Part shown: in pieces, positions 25,769 to 35,201 of the stretch | Layout of the letters: every line of letters starts with the position of its first letter | Position numbering within the stretch: the first letter of the stretch is position 1 | From: Dyella flava | GTDB taxonomy: Bacteria > Pseudomonadota > Gammaproteobacteria > Xanthomonadales > Rhodanobacteraceae | Length of the DNA: 64,000 nucleotides | Direction of reading: 5' to 3' | NCBI RefSeq assembly: GCF_016904955.1 | Contig: NZ_JADIKE010000025.1 | Span: 1-64,000, forward strand | Program-made: the position numbers and the translations under genes | The notes under the pieces: model-generated | The model's input: only the letters and a program-made list of their open reading frames with translations | What the model was told of the DNA's origin: nothing | The model's database searches: none

Positions 25769-27550
25769 TCAGCCCGCCTGATCGTGACTCAAGATGTAAC
25801 GAATCACAGGGGTAATTGACACTCGTTTCTTCTTCCACGCCGATACTTGCTGCAGCAGACCGGCTCCGTTATAGGAACCCCAGCCGCTCGCATTGTCGTA
25901 TCCGGTAACGGCGTTGTAGTAGCCGTTATTACCCGTGGTCACGTCATGCATGGCATTGGCATACCCTAAGCTGCTCTCGCCAATGGAATAGAGCGCAGGA
26001 TTGGCGAACCCTACACGGACTTCAGTGGTGTGGGATAACGCTTTGCTGATGAGGCTCCACACGGCGGCCCACTGAGGTGCGGCCGCGCTGGTGCCACCCC
26101 AGCCACCCCAGCCAGCACCGCCATCGGCAGTGCACTGACTGCAATAGATATAGAAGCCTGTGTCCGGATCGCCATCCGCGGTAACGTCAGGCACGTTGCG
26201 CATGGTTTTGGAGAACTGGCTGGACACCGCCTTGACGCCGGCCTGGTAGTCGGGGATCGGCCAGTATTCGCTGATACCGCCGCCGCTGCCCGACGGATAC
26301 GGCGACGTATCGGCGTCGTACCAAACGGATTCTCCGGAATAGCCTTGCGACGACGACGTCGTCAATGTCGTTGCACCAACACCGGTTGCATAGGGTTGCG
26401 ATGCAGGATCACTGACACCCTCGGCCATTCCCCCGCAGCCGTTGTAGCCATAGTCTCCGGTTGCGGCAAACAAGGCGATACCTTCCGCCGCCATCTGCGT
26501 CAATATCTCGTTCTCGTCGCTTGCTGCTTCTTGCGTGATCTCTTGTTCGCATAAGCCCCACGACGTGCTTACCTGGCCGACGTGGTCGTCCTCGGCGATT
26601 TGGAGGAGCATGTCCAGGCCGTCGCCAAACGAATTGGGTGCTGTATAAACGTAGATGTTCGATGGGCTGGAAATGGCCATCACCATTTCGATGTCGAGCA
26701 TCACTTCGACGGCATTCGTCGTGTCTGTGTTTCCACCATCGACGGCGATTTGCGTAAGCGTCGGGTTGGGCAAATTGTAATTGCTGGCATACACCGCGGC
26801 GTCAGAATAATTGGCCCCCGAGAACTCGACCAATGCGACGGGCTCGCCGCCATTCTCGATGCTGTTGAGGTTATAGGCCGTCCTGATATCGGAGGGTGTG
26901 TAGAGTCCATATGGGCCGGACCCCGCGCTCGGTTTGCTGTTGGCAGAATGGTGAGTGGGCACCACAGACGGCCTGAGTGGCGTTTGGTTCAAACCCACAA
27001 CGCCGCCGCCCAAGCTGGAAAGATCGGACGGTGCCGTAGGAGTGGCATCGGCAGCGAGGTATTGCTTGCCCTCCTTGGTTTGACGCCAAACCATGTTCGC
27101 CTTGAAAAGATCGCGAACGGCTGCCGCACTACCCGAGACACTGAGCATGGTGTGACCTGCGTGTTCACGGGTGATCTGCAGGCCATGCTTCGCAGCAAAG
27201 GCTTTCAGCGCCGAATAATCATCCGTGGAAGGCGCGAACCTGGATTCGAAATCCGACGCGCTCAGGAAATGGTGGTAATTCGGATTTAGCGGGTTGTACA
27301 TGCTCTTCAGTTCACGGCTTAGCTCGTCTTGATTCCGCAATTTCAGGGTTAGCGCAAACCGGACGCTCTGCGAATCGTCCGCGGCTTTCACGGTGATATC
27401 GGGGGCCGCATTCGTGCTGTCCTGAGCCTTCAGCGGCGCGGCTGCCATTAGCAAGCAGGTCAATAAGAATGTGCCTGTCAGCCCCGCACACGTTTTCCGC
27501 ATCGCGGATAACACACGGGCCTTTGACGTCCATTTGCGTTTTAGCACCAT
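25769..27550 (-). CDS. Secreted S53 (sedolisin-type) peptidase, pro-kumamolisin
   Basis: 593 residues with AGGA 8 bases before the ATG at 27550. Signal peptide ends near APLKAQD. A pro-domain of about 170 residues (FALTLKLRNQDELSREL, HHFLSASDFESRF, then HTMLSVSGSAAAV) is typical of kumamolisin precursors and is removed at acid pH. Catalytic residues are seen as Glu and Asp in AVEVMLDIEMVMA near residue 285, and Ser in the GGTSAAAPQW motif near residue 487. The oxyanion Asp in STSWGLCEQE is present and the Ca-binding Asp cluster lies near the C-terminus. An acid endopeptidase for extracellular protein use. Confidence 0.9.
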   Translation of the reverse strand: MVLKRKWTSKARVLSAMRKTCAGLTGTFLLTCLLMAAAPLKAQDSTNAAPDITVKAADDSQSVRFALTLKLRNQDELSRELKSMYNPLNPNYHHFLSASDFESRFAPSTDDYSALKAFAAKHGLQITREHAGHTMLSVSGSAAAVRDLFKANMVWRQTKEGKQYLAADATPTAPSDLSSLGGGVVGLNQTPLRPSVVPTHHSANSKPSAGSGPYGLYTPSDIRTAYNLNSIENGGEPVALVEFSGANYSDAAVYASNYNLPNPTLTQIAVDGGNTDTTNAVEVMLDIEMVMAISSPSNIYVYTAPNSFGDGLDMLLQIAEDDHVGQVSTSWGLCEQEITQEAASDENEILTQMAAEGIALFAATGDYGYNGCGGMAEGVSDPASQPYATGVGATTLTTSSSQGYSGESVWYDADTSPYPSGSGGGISEYWPIPDYQAGVKAVSSQFSKTMRNVPDVTADGDPDTGFYIYCSQCTADGGAGWGGWGGTSAAAPQWAAVWSLISKALSHTTEVRVGFANPALYSIGESSLGYANAMHDVTTGNNGYYNAVTGYDNASGWGSYNGAGLLQQVSAWKKKRVSITPVIRYILSHDQAG

Positions 27551-27729
27551 GATCTGAAGTCCTGAAGGTTAAAGCTGTAATCAGTTAGGGTCGTGTCCGT
27601 CGGTTGGCGATGGCTGCACGAAAATGCACCTCGGTGCGGCAACACACGGCAACGAGCGATTCCCGATCGCATGCCGCGACCGTGATAGCCCGCTGAAGGT
27701 CCCCTGGTTGCCGCCGACGCGTTCCCGAA

Positions 27730-28083
27730 TTATGAGTTGTAAACCGTGACGCCGATGATCGTCGGACGACCCGCTGTACAGACTGTGTTCGAGACGGTAA
27801 CGACGACTTGCGATCCCGTGGAGAAGGCGGTCAAGACAGCTGCGTACATAGTGTTGTAGCCTCCGTCGCTGATGCTCATGACGTATCCATCCGAATACGC
27901 GCAGCCCGCCGGATTAACAACTGCATTGGTCACGGTGATGCTAAAGGTGTCGGCGCTCCATCCTCCGCTGACCGAAACGATTGACCCTACCGCGCCGGTG
28001 GTTTGTGCGAATGCGGTCTGGAGCGAACCCAGGGCTACGACGCATACGATGGCGACGACCTGCATGATTACTTTCTTGAACAT
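27730..28083 (-). CDS. Small secreted disulfide protein, AB5 B-subunit-like pattern
   Basis: 117 residues with a strong signal peptide (MFKKVIMQVVAIVCVVALGS, cleavage near AFAQT). The mature part of about 91 residues has exactly two cysteines, in NPAGCAYSDG and in NTVCTAGRP. The pattern of a C..GY segment, an amphipathic helix MYAAVLTAFSTGSQV, a short strand VVVTV, Cys and a final RPTIIGVTVY strand resembles the OB-fold B subunits of pertussis/SubAB-type toxins and of a larger group of small exported proteins. No A subunit gene is nearby. Located 180 bases upstream of the S53 peptidase gene on the same strand. The fold assignment is a hypothesis. Confidence 0.55.
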   Translation of the reverse strand: MFKKVIMQVVAIVCVVALGSLQTAFAQTTGAVGSIVSVSGGWSADTFSITVTNAVVNPAGCAYSDGYVMSISDGGYNTMYAAVLTAFSTGSQVVVTVSNTVCTAGRPTIIGVTVYNS

Positions 28084-28572
28084 AATCCCCCCTTGTAGAA
28101 ATTCCGTTTAAAAACACCAGTTACCTGCTTTGAAACTTTGAACAGTCGCGCCGCTCGCAGCTGATGCAGAGTCGCGTATAACCCCTTGTGCGCCTGCGTC
28201 GAAAACTAGGTGGTGAACGGGGCGTTCGTTACGGTCGAACAGTTATGGATCTTGCCGTTCTTATCACGCACCTGCAAGCGTCGAATTGGACACGCTGACC
28301 AGCGCATCTCGCTCATCGAGGGCATACCCGGTTTTGTGACGTTTGGGTTGCGGTTTCAGCCGGTCGATGCAGCACATTGCTGAATCGCGGTCGAAAGCGG
28401 ACTCCATCTTGGGCGTGCCTTTTAGGGGGATTAAGAGTGCTTTAACTCATTGAATCGGGGAAGATGATCCGATACAGATTGTTAATAAGAATGATTCGCA
28501 CTATCCTTACTCTTCTGGATACCGGCCCAGGGAAGCGGCGCAGGTGACTTCAAAATAGAGAAAGGGTGTGCG
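28084..28572. other. Divergent intergenic region with a Fur-like box
   Basis: 489 bases between the small secreted protein (minus) and a TonB receptor (plus). It contains the recurring motif GGTCGAAAGCGGAC near 28389, an in-frame remnant-like string RDKNGKIHNC on the minus strand near 28240-28280 without a start signal, and the Fur-like site listed separately. Confidence 0.5.
28482..28500 (+). promoter_or_regulatory. Putative Fur box upstream of the TonB receptor
   Basis: TTAATAAGAATGATTCGCA lies 73 bases before the receptor start and resembles the AT-rich Fur consensus of GATAAT/ATGATT hexamers. A 17-of-19 identical copy occurs at 49301-49319 next to another probable iron gene, which supports a functional site. 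Confidence 0.6.
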
Positions 28573-30894
28573 ATGCGGGGGCCGAAAACGCGGGGGATTG
28601 AGCAACAGGCATGCGGTCCGATGATGCCGGAGTCTGTGCGGAAGCTGCGCTGGTCACGGCTTTATTCGCAGATACGCACCACTTACGGCGCGGCCGGGGG
28701 TGTTGTCGGGCTGAGTCTGATCATGCTGCTCGCCGCCCATGCCACCGAGCCAACTGCGCTGACGCCTTCACCTACGTCACCATCAACCGCTGCGAGCGAT
28801 AGCGCACCCGCGAGTGCATCGTCCACCGTCCAGGCGCTGCAGCCGGTGGTGGTCACCGGGAACGCGTTAACGGTACAAGAGCAGAACCAGGCGTTCGACA
28901 CGGCACGCGATCAGATTCTCCTGCCGAAATTCGGTGCGACGGAGTACACGATCGATCAGCAGGCCATTGCTACGCTGCCGCAAGGTCAAAACACGCCGAT
29001 CGATAAAGTGCTGCTGCAGGCTCCGGGCGTTTCCTATGACTCGGCGATCAGCAATCCGGATTTTCACGTGCGCAATGAATACGCGAACGTGCAATACCGC
29101 ATCAACGGCATCCAGCTCCCCGACGGCGTCTCCGCGCTGGGCTCGGTGCTGGAAACCAGTTTTATCGGCAATCTGAATCTGCTCGACGGCGCGCTGCCCG
29201 CGCAATATGGCCTGCGCACGGCAGGCGTGGTCGACATGACCACCAAGAGCGTTTTCGATAACAGCGGTCAGGTCGATCTCTACGGCGGCAGTCAGGGCAC
29301 CATTAGCCCGAGCGTCGAATACGGCGGCACCACCGGCAACACGCAGTATTTTGTAACCGGCCGTTACCTGCAAAGCGATGAGGGTTTGGAAAGTGCCACG
29401 CCCACGACCAACCCGATCCACGATCACACGACCCAGGAAAAATTCTTCGGCTATGGCTCCACCCTGATCGGGAATAACAGCCGCCTGACCTATATGGGCG
29501 GCGCCTGGGTTGGCGAGTTCCAGATTCCGAACGTGACCGGGCAAACCCCGCTGGGCGATTATGGCCCGACCACTCTGTCTTCAGCCAACATCAACGAGAA
29601 CGAGACCGATCGCTTTTATTTTGGCCTGGTCGCGCTGCAAACCCAGTACGAAGACGTCAATACCCAGTTCTCGGCCTTCACCCGCTACGCCGCCACCGAC
29701 TTCGTCCCCGACCTGTACAACGATCTGGCCTTCAACGATGTCGCCTCGGCCGTTACGCGCAAGAGCATGGTCGATGGCGTGCAGTTTGATATGTCCGATC
29801 GCCTCAGCGATGCACACACGCTGCGCGCCGGCTTCGGGCTGAGCCTTGAGCAGACCCGGGTGAATAACCTGTCGACGGTGTTGCCACTGGACGCCGAGGG
29901 CAATCCCCTGCCTACGCCGATCAACCTGGATGATTACACGTCCAAGCGCGGCTGGGACGTAGGTGGTTATGTGCAGGACGAATGGACGTTGAGCCCGGAT
30001 ATCACCCTGAACACCGGTGTGCGCTTCGATCAGATGGAGCAATTCGTCACGGCCCACCAGTTCAGTCCGCGCATCGCGCTGATCTACAAGCCGCTGACGG
30101 ATACCACCTTGCATGCCGGCGTGTCGCGCTATTTCACACCGCCGATGCAGGCACAGGCGACACCGAACAATCTGGCGCTTTTTCAGAACACCACGCAAGA
30201 GCAGACGATTACCCTCGATGATCCGGTGAAGCCGGAGCGCGCCACCTACTTCGATGTCGGGGTGGATCAAACGCTGCTGTCGGATATCACCGCCGGCCTT
30301 GATGCCTATTACAAACGCTCCACCGATACGCTCGATGACGGTCAGTTCGGTCAGGCGGTGGTGCTGAACCAGTTCAACTACGCCCATGGTTTCAGCCGCG
30401 GCGCGGAGTTCAAGATCAACTATCAGCACGATGGGCTGCGGGTATACGCCAACGCTTCGCACGAAATAACCATGGCCAAGGAGGTTGTCTCCAACCAATA
30501 CCTGATTGGTGATCCGGTCGAGCTGGCTTATTTGGCGGAGCACTACACGCCGGCCTCTGACGCGCAAAAGCTCACCGCATCCACTGGCGTCTCCTATCGC
30601 TGGGGCAAGCTGCTGGCCAGCGTGGACGGCATCTATGGCAGCGGGTTGCACCAAGGTTTTGCCAATCTGCAAACCATTCCCGGTTATACCCAATGGAACG
30701 CTGCGATCGCCCGGGACTTCGCGCTGTGGCGCAACGGTCTGCAACCGCTTACGGTGCGCCTTAGTGCCATCAACCTGTTCGACCGTAGCTACCTGCTGCG
30801 TGGCGGCACCGGCATCGGCGAGTTTGCGCCCCAATACGGCCCGCGCCGCGAAATCTTCCTTGAGCTGACCCAGAAATTCGGTGGCAACTCATAA
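28573..30894 (+). CDS. TonB-dependent receptor, probable iron-regulated
   Basis: 773 residues from the ATG at 28573. The N-terminus is long (about 50 residues before a hydrophobic GVVGLSLIMLLAAHA signal core). A Ser/Thr/Pro/Ala-rich linker leads to QPVVVTGNALTVQ, then a plug (LLQAPGVSYDS, FHVRNEYANVQYRINGIQL, LLDGALPAQYGLRTAGVVDM) and the barrel, which ends with LRGGTGIGEFAPQYGPRREIFLELTQKF. The plug with VRNEYANVQYRINGIQLP is that of a CirA/FecA-like receptor group. With a Fur-like box 73 bases upstream, uptake of a ferric chelate is the best guess. Confidence 0.88.
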   Translation: MRGPKTRGIEQQACGPMMPESVRKLRWSRLYSQIRTTYGAAGGVVGLSLIMLLAAHATEPTALTPSPTSPSTAASDSAPASASSTVQALQPVVVTGNALTVQEQNQAFDTARDQILLPKFGATEYTIDQQAIATLPQGQNTPIDKVLLQAPGVSYDSAISNPDFHVRNEYANVQYRINGIQLPDGVSALGSVLETSFIGNLNLLDGALPAQYGLRTAGVVDMTTKSVFDNSGQVDLYGGSQGTISPSVEYGGTTGNTQYFVTGRYLQSDEGLESATPTTNPIHDHTTQEKFFGYGSTLIGNNSRLTYMGGAWVGEFQIPNVTGQTPLGDYGPTTLSSANINENETDRFYFGLVALQTQYEDVNTQFSAFTRYAATDFVPDLYNDLAFNDVASAVTRKSMVDGVQFDMSDRLSDAHTLRAGFGLSLEQTRVNNLSTVLPLDAEGNPLPTPINLDDYTSKRGWDVGGYVQDEWTLSPDITLNTGVRFDQMEQFVTAHQFSPRIALIYKPLTDTTLHAGVSRYFTPPMQAQATPNNLALFQNTTQEQTITLDDPVKPERATYFDVGVDQTLLSDITAGLDAYYKRSTDTLDDGQFGQAVVLNQFNYAHGFSRGAEFKINYQHDGLRVYANASHEITMAKEVVSNQYLIGDPVELAYLAEHYTPASDAQKLTASTGVSYRWGKLLASVDGIYGSGLHQGFANLQTIPGYTQWNAAIARDFALWRNGLQPLTVRLSAINLFDRSYLLRGGTGIGEFAPQYGPRREIFLELTQKFGGNS

Positions 30895-30941
30895 CCCGTC
30901 GATCAGCCGTTCGATTTTTGCAAGCAATCGTTCGCAGGTAT

Positions 30942-31709
30942 TTAGCGTTGACTGCGCAGGACATCCCGCAGAGCCTCGCTATAGGAGCGGCTGACTCTTA
31001 ACGGTGTGCCATCGAGCAGACGCAGCAACGAGTCCTTGTTGGTCAATGTCTTGATGTCGGCGATCAGATCGACACGCACAATCGTCGAACGGTGAATTCT
31101 TACAAAGCGACTTGGATCGAGCTTTTCAAGCAAGTTGTGCACGGTCTCTCGGAGTAAGTAGGCCTTGCCCTTGACGTGCAGACCGGCGTAGTCACCCATC
31201 GCTTCCACCCACTCTATCTCGCCCGCACTCACAAAAACGGAGCGATTACCTTCCCTGACCATAAAGCGATCCGGAAACGGAGCCTTGTTTTCCGGCGGGG
31301 CTTGCGTCAGGTTTCTGGCCAGTCGTCGTTGCGCCAGCATTTGGCGCGATCTCGATAGAGCTTCGTCAAAGCGAAGATCGTCAACAGGCTTCAATAGGTA
31401 ATCAAGTGCGGATACCTCGAAAGCCCCTAACGCAAATTGCTCATACGCGGTCAGAAATACGATAAGCGGCCGATCGTCCCGCGCTACGTCGCGTAATACA
31501 TCCAGCCCGCTTATGCCTGGCATCTCGATATCCATGAACACCAAATCCGGCGCCAGCTGCGTAAGTTGCATCCTGGCCGTTTCGCTATCCTCAGCCTCGC
31601 CAACGACAATGACGTCTGGATGTTCGGCAAGCCGCCGAATAACGCCGCGGCGCGCAAGAGGCTCGTCATCAACCACCAGCACGCGCATGGGTTGATCAAG
31701 CGTTCGCAT
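30942..31709 (-). CDS. LytR/AlgR-type response regulator (LytTR DNA-binding domain)
   Basis: 255 residues from the ATG at 31709, overlapping the kinase gene by 14 bases; an ATG at 31688 is an alternative. Receiver domain with acidic pair in VLVVDDEPLARRG, the phosphorylated Asp in LVFMDIEMPG near residue 60, and Lys in LLKPVDD near residue 112. The C-terminal half is a LytTR DNA-binding domain (VREGNRSVFVSAGEIEWVE, then RFVRIHRSTIVRVDLIADI). These regulators bind paired ~9-bp sites in promoters of surface or metabolic genes. Convergent with the TonB receptor gene, which is a possible target. Confidence 0.9.
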   Translation of the reverse strand: MRTLDQPMRVLVVDDEPLARRGVIRRLAEHPDVIVVGEAEDSETARMQLTQLAPDLVFMDIEMPGISGLDVLRDVARDDRPLIVFLTAYEQFALGAFEVSALDYLLKPVDDLRFDEALSRSRQMLAQRRLARNLTQAPPENKAPFPDRFMVREGNRSVFVSAGEIEWVEAMGDYAGLHVKGKAYLLRETVHNLLEKLDPSRFVRIHRSTIVRVDLIADIKTLTNKDSLLRLLDGTPLRVSRSYSEALRDVLRSQR

Positions 31710-32787
31710 GGTCGTGATGCTCAAATCGCCGATACGGCATATCGATGGAGACTTGCGCACGCCCGTCTCCTGAAACATTTAGCGTCAAGCTCTGATCTTC
31801 GCCATAAAGGTGGCGAAGACGCTCTTCGACATTGCGCAGTCCAACCGTCATTCTGTCGCCGCCTGTCGCTTTCTCCGCATCTTGCACGGCGCCATCATTT
31901 TCAAGGAACAGCTTCAGGCGATCGCCTTGTACATGAAGCTGTAACGAAATCCGGCCTTTTCCGGGACGGTTTGCCACACCATGCCTGACTGCGTTTTCAA
32001 TCAAAGGCTGCAACAGTAGATAAGGTATCGCCGCACTCATCGCTTCCGCGTCCACGCTGCACGACACCTCCAAGCGCGGGCCTAAACGCATCTTCTCGAT
32101 ATCAAGGTAATACTCCGCCAGGGACAGCTCCTCCGCTACGGAAACTTCGTGCCCGCCTTTAACGGAAAGCGTTGCGCGTAAAAAGTCGGCAAGCCTGGCA
32201 ATGGTTCGCGTCGCGTCCTGCGGCCGATCGTCCATGATCAGGGAGGAGATCGCGTTAAGCGTGTTGAAGAGGAAATGGGGATGCAATTGATAGCGCAGCG
32301 CGAGCAGGGTCGCTTCTTTCGCCGCTGCCGTGGCTTGCAACGCGCGATGCCTCTCCTCGATGGTGACCCGGTAATAGCCTGCGGAGATGTAGATCGCACA
32401 ATAGGCAATCAGCAATATCCAGATGGTCTGCGAGCGAAGAACGACCGTTTCCCAGCCAAATTGCCCCGATACGACGTGTGTGAAAAGCGCCGCCTTGTAC
32501 ATCAAAGCGGTTGCTCCCAGGGCCAACGCAAACGTCGCAACCGCCAATGCCCCGGTCATGCTCAGCAAGGTCGCACCGCGCGCCCACATCGCCTGCAGCA
32601 GCGGCGTAAGAAATAGCGCCGCAACCGAATAGAACGCAAATAGCAATGCGTCGAACCACATCAGACTGGGCTTGTCGAGCATCACCGTGAGCGCGCCGAC
32701 GATGCAGGCAAGCAGGCATGGCAACCATCCCGCCAAAACGACCATATACAGCGGCGGTTTGCTACGCCTTGGGGTGTGCGTCTTCAT
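31696..32787 (-). CDS. LytS/YehU-type sensor histidine kinase
   Basis: 363 residues. Four or five transmembrane segments make up the first 150 residues (MVVLAGWLPCLLACIVGALTV and further), with no large periplasmic domain. The His_kinase box LRYQLHPHFLFNTLNAISSL near residue 175 carries the phosphorylated His, followed by a HATPase domain with an N box (LQPLIENAVRHGV) and glycine-rich ends (GGDRMTVGLRNVEERLRHLYG). Translationally coupled to the LytTR regulator; the pair forms one two-component system. The input is likely a membrane signal. Confidence 0.9.
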   Translation of the reverse strand: MKTHTPRRSKPPLYMVVLAGWLPCLLACIVGALTVMLDKPSLMWFDALLFAFYSVAALFLTPLLQAMWARGATLLSMTGALAVATFALALGATALMYKAALFTHVVSGQFGWETVVLRSQTIWILLIAYCAIYISAGYYRVTIEERHRALQATAAAKEATLLALRYQLHPHFLFNTLNAISSLIMDDRPQDATRTIARLADFLRATLSVKGGHEVSVAEELSLAEYYLDIEKMRLGPRLEVSCSVDAEAMSAAIPYLLLQPLIENAVRHGVANRPGKGRISLQLHVQGDRLKLFLENDGAVQDAEKATGGDRMTVGLRNVEERLRHLYGEDQSLTLNVSGDGRAQVSIDMPYRRFEHHDHANA

Positions 32788-33186
32788 TCGATGGTTCTAT
32801 GCGGTCACTTGGCCGAATCGTACTGGTTTGGCTTGTGCTCGCATGAGTGCGAAACGTCCTGTCTCGACGAGGGTGTCGGAGTTATCCCACCCCACCTCAC
32901 CCATCAACTCATTGATTTAACGATGAAATTGCGACAAAGATATTCTTAACCATTCGCTCGTGACGAGGTTATATGGCCTCCCCGCGTTCTGCGACAAGGA
33001 CAATCAGCTAGCGAGGTCGGCGACCAGGTCGTCCCCACTGCGCATAGCACCTACTTCGGGGGAAAGGATGCTTGTCGCGACCAAAGCACGCACGCCCACC
33101 GCCGAATCAGATTGGTAATCCAATGCGCTGTGGCGGGTCGCGTGTACCGCTCGAAACCGATTTATATTCATATCGCTAACCGCCGT
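32788..33186. other. Intergenic region, nothing recognised
   Basis: 399 bases between the kinase gene and the end of the broken glycosyltransferase. AT-richer than its surroundings. No gene, terminator or operator that I can support. Confidence 0.45.
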
Positions 33187-34244
33187 TCAAACGGCCAGGC
33201 GCTCGCCCGCCAACGATATCAATCCCGAATTTCCGATAATTTCTTTCTGCCTCGGCAAACAAACCTTACGCAAATCGTAGCGTTCTGTAATTGTGCGGCG
33301 GGCCTGATCGCGGATCGCTTGCATCCGGTCAGGTTCCTCGCATACACGGTTGATCGCATTTATCAGCTGGTCTGCCGAAAAGAAATCCACGAGCAGGCCA
33401 TTCTTACCATCCTCAATCACTTCTTCCACAGGTGGCGTTCGGGAACCAATCACCAGGCAACCTGCAGCCATGGCTTCCATCATCGACCAAGACAATACGA
33501 AGGGGTAAGTGAGATAGATATGCGCAGTTGATACTTGCAATACTCGCAGAAAGGTTGAGTAAGGAAGCTTTCCAACAAAATGAAGCCGAGATGGGTCATA
33601 ACGCCCCTCGATTTCGGCCAAGTATTTTTCGCGATAGGTGCCCTTCGGGAGCCGACTGCCGTACGACACATCATTTCCGCCTACGACAATGAAGTGCGCC
33701 TTTGGCCGCGCTTTCATAAGTTCGGGCAATGCCCGCATGAATATGTGAAAGCCGCGATATGGCTCAAGGTTACGACTCACATACGTAATAACCTCATCCT
33801 TACGAGTTAGCCGCAATTCCTTTTTAGGAAATTGCACGAACGCCTCTGAATCGGGAGCCACTGCATCTGTGTCAACCCCATCATGAATCACTTCAATCTT
33901 AGGTTGATACGTCGATGGAAACCGCGTCTTCTGCCAGAGCGTCGGCGCGATACCAATATCGGCCTGCTCCAGCGCCATCAAATGATGAAAATTTCTCACC
34001 CTTAGACGCAGAACATCCTCTGCTTTGCTTGGAAACTCGGGATCGAAGTTAAAGTTCTGGCCGGTCGTGTGGTAGTAGAACTCGCAAAAATGGATGAGTC
34101 GAGCACGTGGAAATACGTCCTTTAGAAATAAAGTTTCCCCCAACCCGGATGCGCATAGACCACGTCCGGATAGAAACCTGCCTTCTTTAGCCGCAACAAG
34201 GCCGTCAAAACCATGTGGCCCCGTTTAACTGCAGCCTCTGTGGC
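33187..34244 (-). pseudogene. Broken GT4-type glycosyltransferase gene
   Basis: The open 318-residue part shows a GT-B glycosyltransferase of family 4: EVIHDGVDTD, YVSRNLEPYRGFHIFMRALPEL, VVGGNDVSYG, LHFVGKLPYSTFLRVL, MEAMAAGCLVIGSRTPPVEEVI. Reading further upstream, the natural continuation (ALLRLKKAGFYPDVVYAHPGWG before ETLFLKD, in parts) is in another frame: one G is missing in the run at 34137-34141. Beyond about 34244 this frame hits a stop and the first about 100 residues of the enzyme are absent. So there are two lesions, a frameshift and a 5' deletion. The intact enzyme would have added a sugar to a surface glycan. Confidence 0.72.
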
Positions 34245-34324
34245 TCATACCAACTTAATTGACCGGCAACACCGCTAGCATTTCCGGAAAGAGAGTCGGT
34301 AATCGTCAAATTATAGTTGGACAT
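34205..34324 (-). pseudogene. 39-residue fragment fused to the glycosyltransferase remnant
   Basis: An open frame from ATG 34324 reads MSNYNLTITDSLSGNASG and continues to a TGA at 34205 inside the glycosyltransferase remnant, in a different frame. It looks like the start of an unrelated gene joined to the deleted glycosyltransferase, marking a deletion junction near 34240. Family unknown. Confidence 0.4.
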
Positions 34325-34379
34325 AAAATTCTACTCGCTCCTGTTTTTAAGAATGGCACTTCCAAAATTTAAAGCCACA

Positions 34380-35201
34380 TCAATGAAACGTCATATACGG
34401 ATTCCCGCATCCCCCAGCACATATTTGAATAACTTTGCCATGCGATATCCATACGTAGCCACCCATAAAGCTGCTAATCCCCTGATTAATTCCAAGTTCG
34501 TGGGGAACTGCTCGCACAACTTCAACATAAGGGATAGATGCTATTTGGCTGTAGTCACGTTCTACTTCCGCTGGACTACTATAGACATGCTTTTCGTCTT
34601 GCCGGGCTGAATAAAAATGAAAGAAAGGATAATTAAGCAACGCTGCGAAAGCTTTCTTATCTGACCTCAGAAGAGCCGCTTGTACCGCGTAAGCTGTTTT
34701 TTCGTTAGCCTTCCTATCCTCTTCATCGGTTTGCGGCAGAGAAATATCTCTAGATAAATCTATGGACTCGGACGTAATTACCCCTACGCCTTCCCACGTG
34801 CCGGATAAGAACTGACAGTTGTAGTCTTGTAAATGATTCCGATCGATATATGGCCTGGACGGCACGTTAAAGTTCAGGTTAAGTTTTCCAGTAACTTTAC
34901 CTAGATCATCCGTCTCGACTAGGTTCACTTCGTTGCCGTCATGGCTAACAGTGCCGGATACCTGCAATACGCCGGGCTGATGGTTGTAGCCATACTCTCC
35001 CACTAAAAGTCCCGATGCTGCCTGGTACTGAAGCGCCATGCGTATGTAGTGATTTCCCAGCGTTCCCTCGTACACCCATTCGTTTTGAAACTCTTCAACA
35101 TAGCTAGGACATCCGCCACTCGCGGGACGACTAAGTAGCGTCGAGCACGAAAGAAGCACCAAGTTTAAAAAAAAGATAAGTCGGCGTTTGGTTATAACCA
35201 T
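34380..35201 (-). CDS. Lipoprotein of unknown function
   Basis: 273 residues from the ATG at 35201 (AGGT 8 bases upstream); a longer frame to 35276 would hide the signal. Lipobox LLSC at residues 16-19 with Ser at +2. A Cys pair in GGCPSYVEEFQNEWVYEG and NCQFLSGTWEGVGV, and a C-terminal GYVWISHGKVIQICAGGCG segment, suggest a disulfide-rich beta fold. Base composition is clearly AT-richer than the rest of the window, so it may be acquired. I do not recognise the family. Confidence 0.6.
   Translation of the reverse strand: MVITKRRLIFFLNLVLLSCSTLLSRPASGGCPSYVEEFQNEWVYEGTLGNHYIRMALQYQAASGLLVGEYGYNHQPGVLQVSGTVSHDGNEVNLVETDDLGKVTGKLNLNFNVPSRPYIDRNHLQDYNCQFLSGTWEGVGVITSESIDLSRDISLPQTDEEDRKANEKTAYAVQAALLRSDKKAFAALLNYPFFHFYSARQDEKHVYSSPAEVERDYSQIASIPYVEVVRAVPHELGINQGISSFMGGYVWISHGKVIQICAGGCGNPYMTFH

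Noticed and set aside
28573..28573. Riboswitch or TPP/cobalamin leader before the TonB receptor
   Set aside because: No conserved B12-box or thi-box string could be found in the 489-base leader; the Fur-like box is the better explanation.
29581..30834. 417-residue open frame opposite the TonB receptor
   Set aside because: Shadow of the receptor barrel; no ribosome site, signal or known motif.
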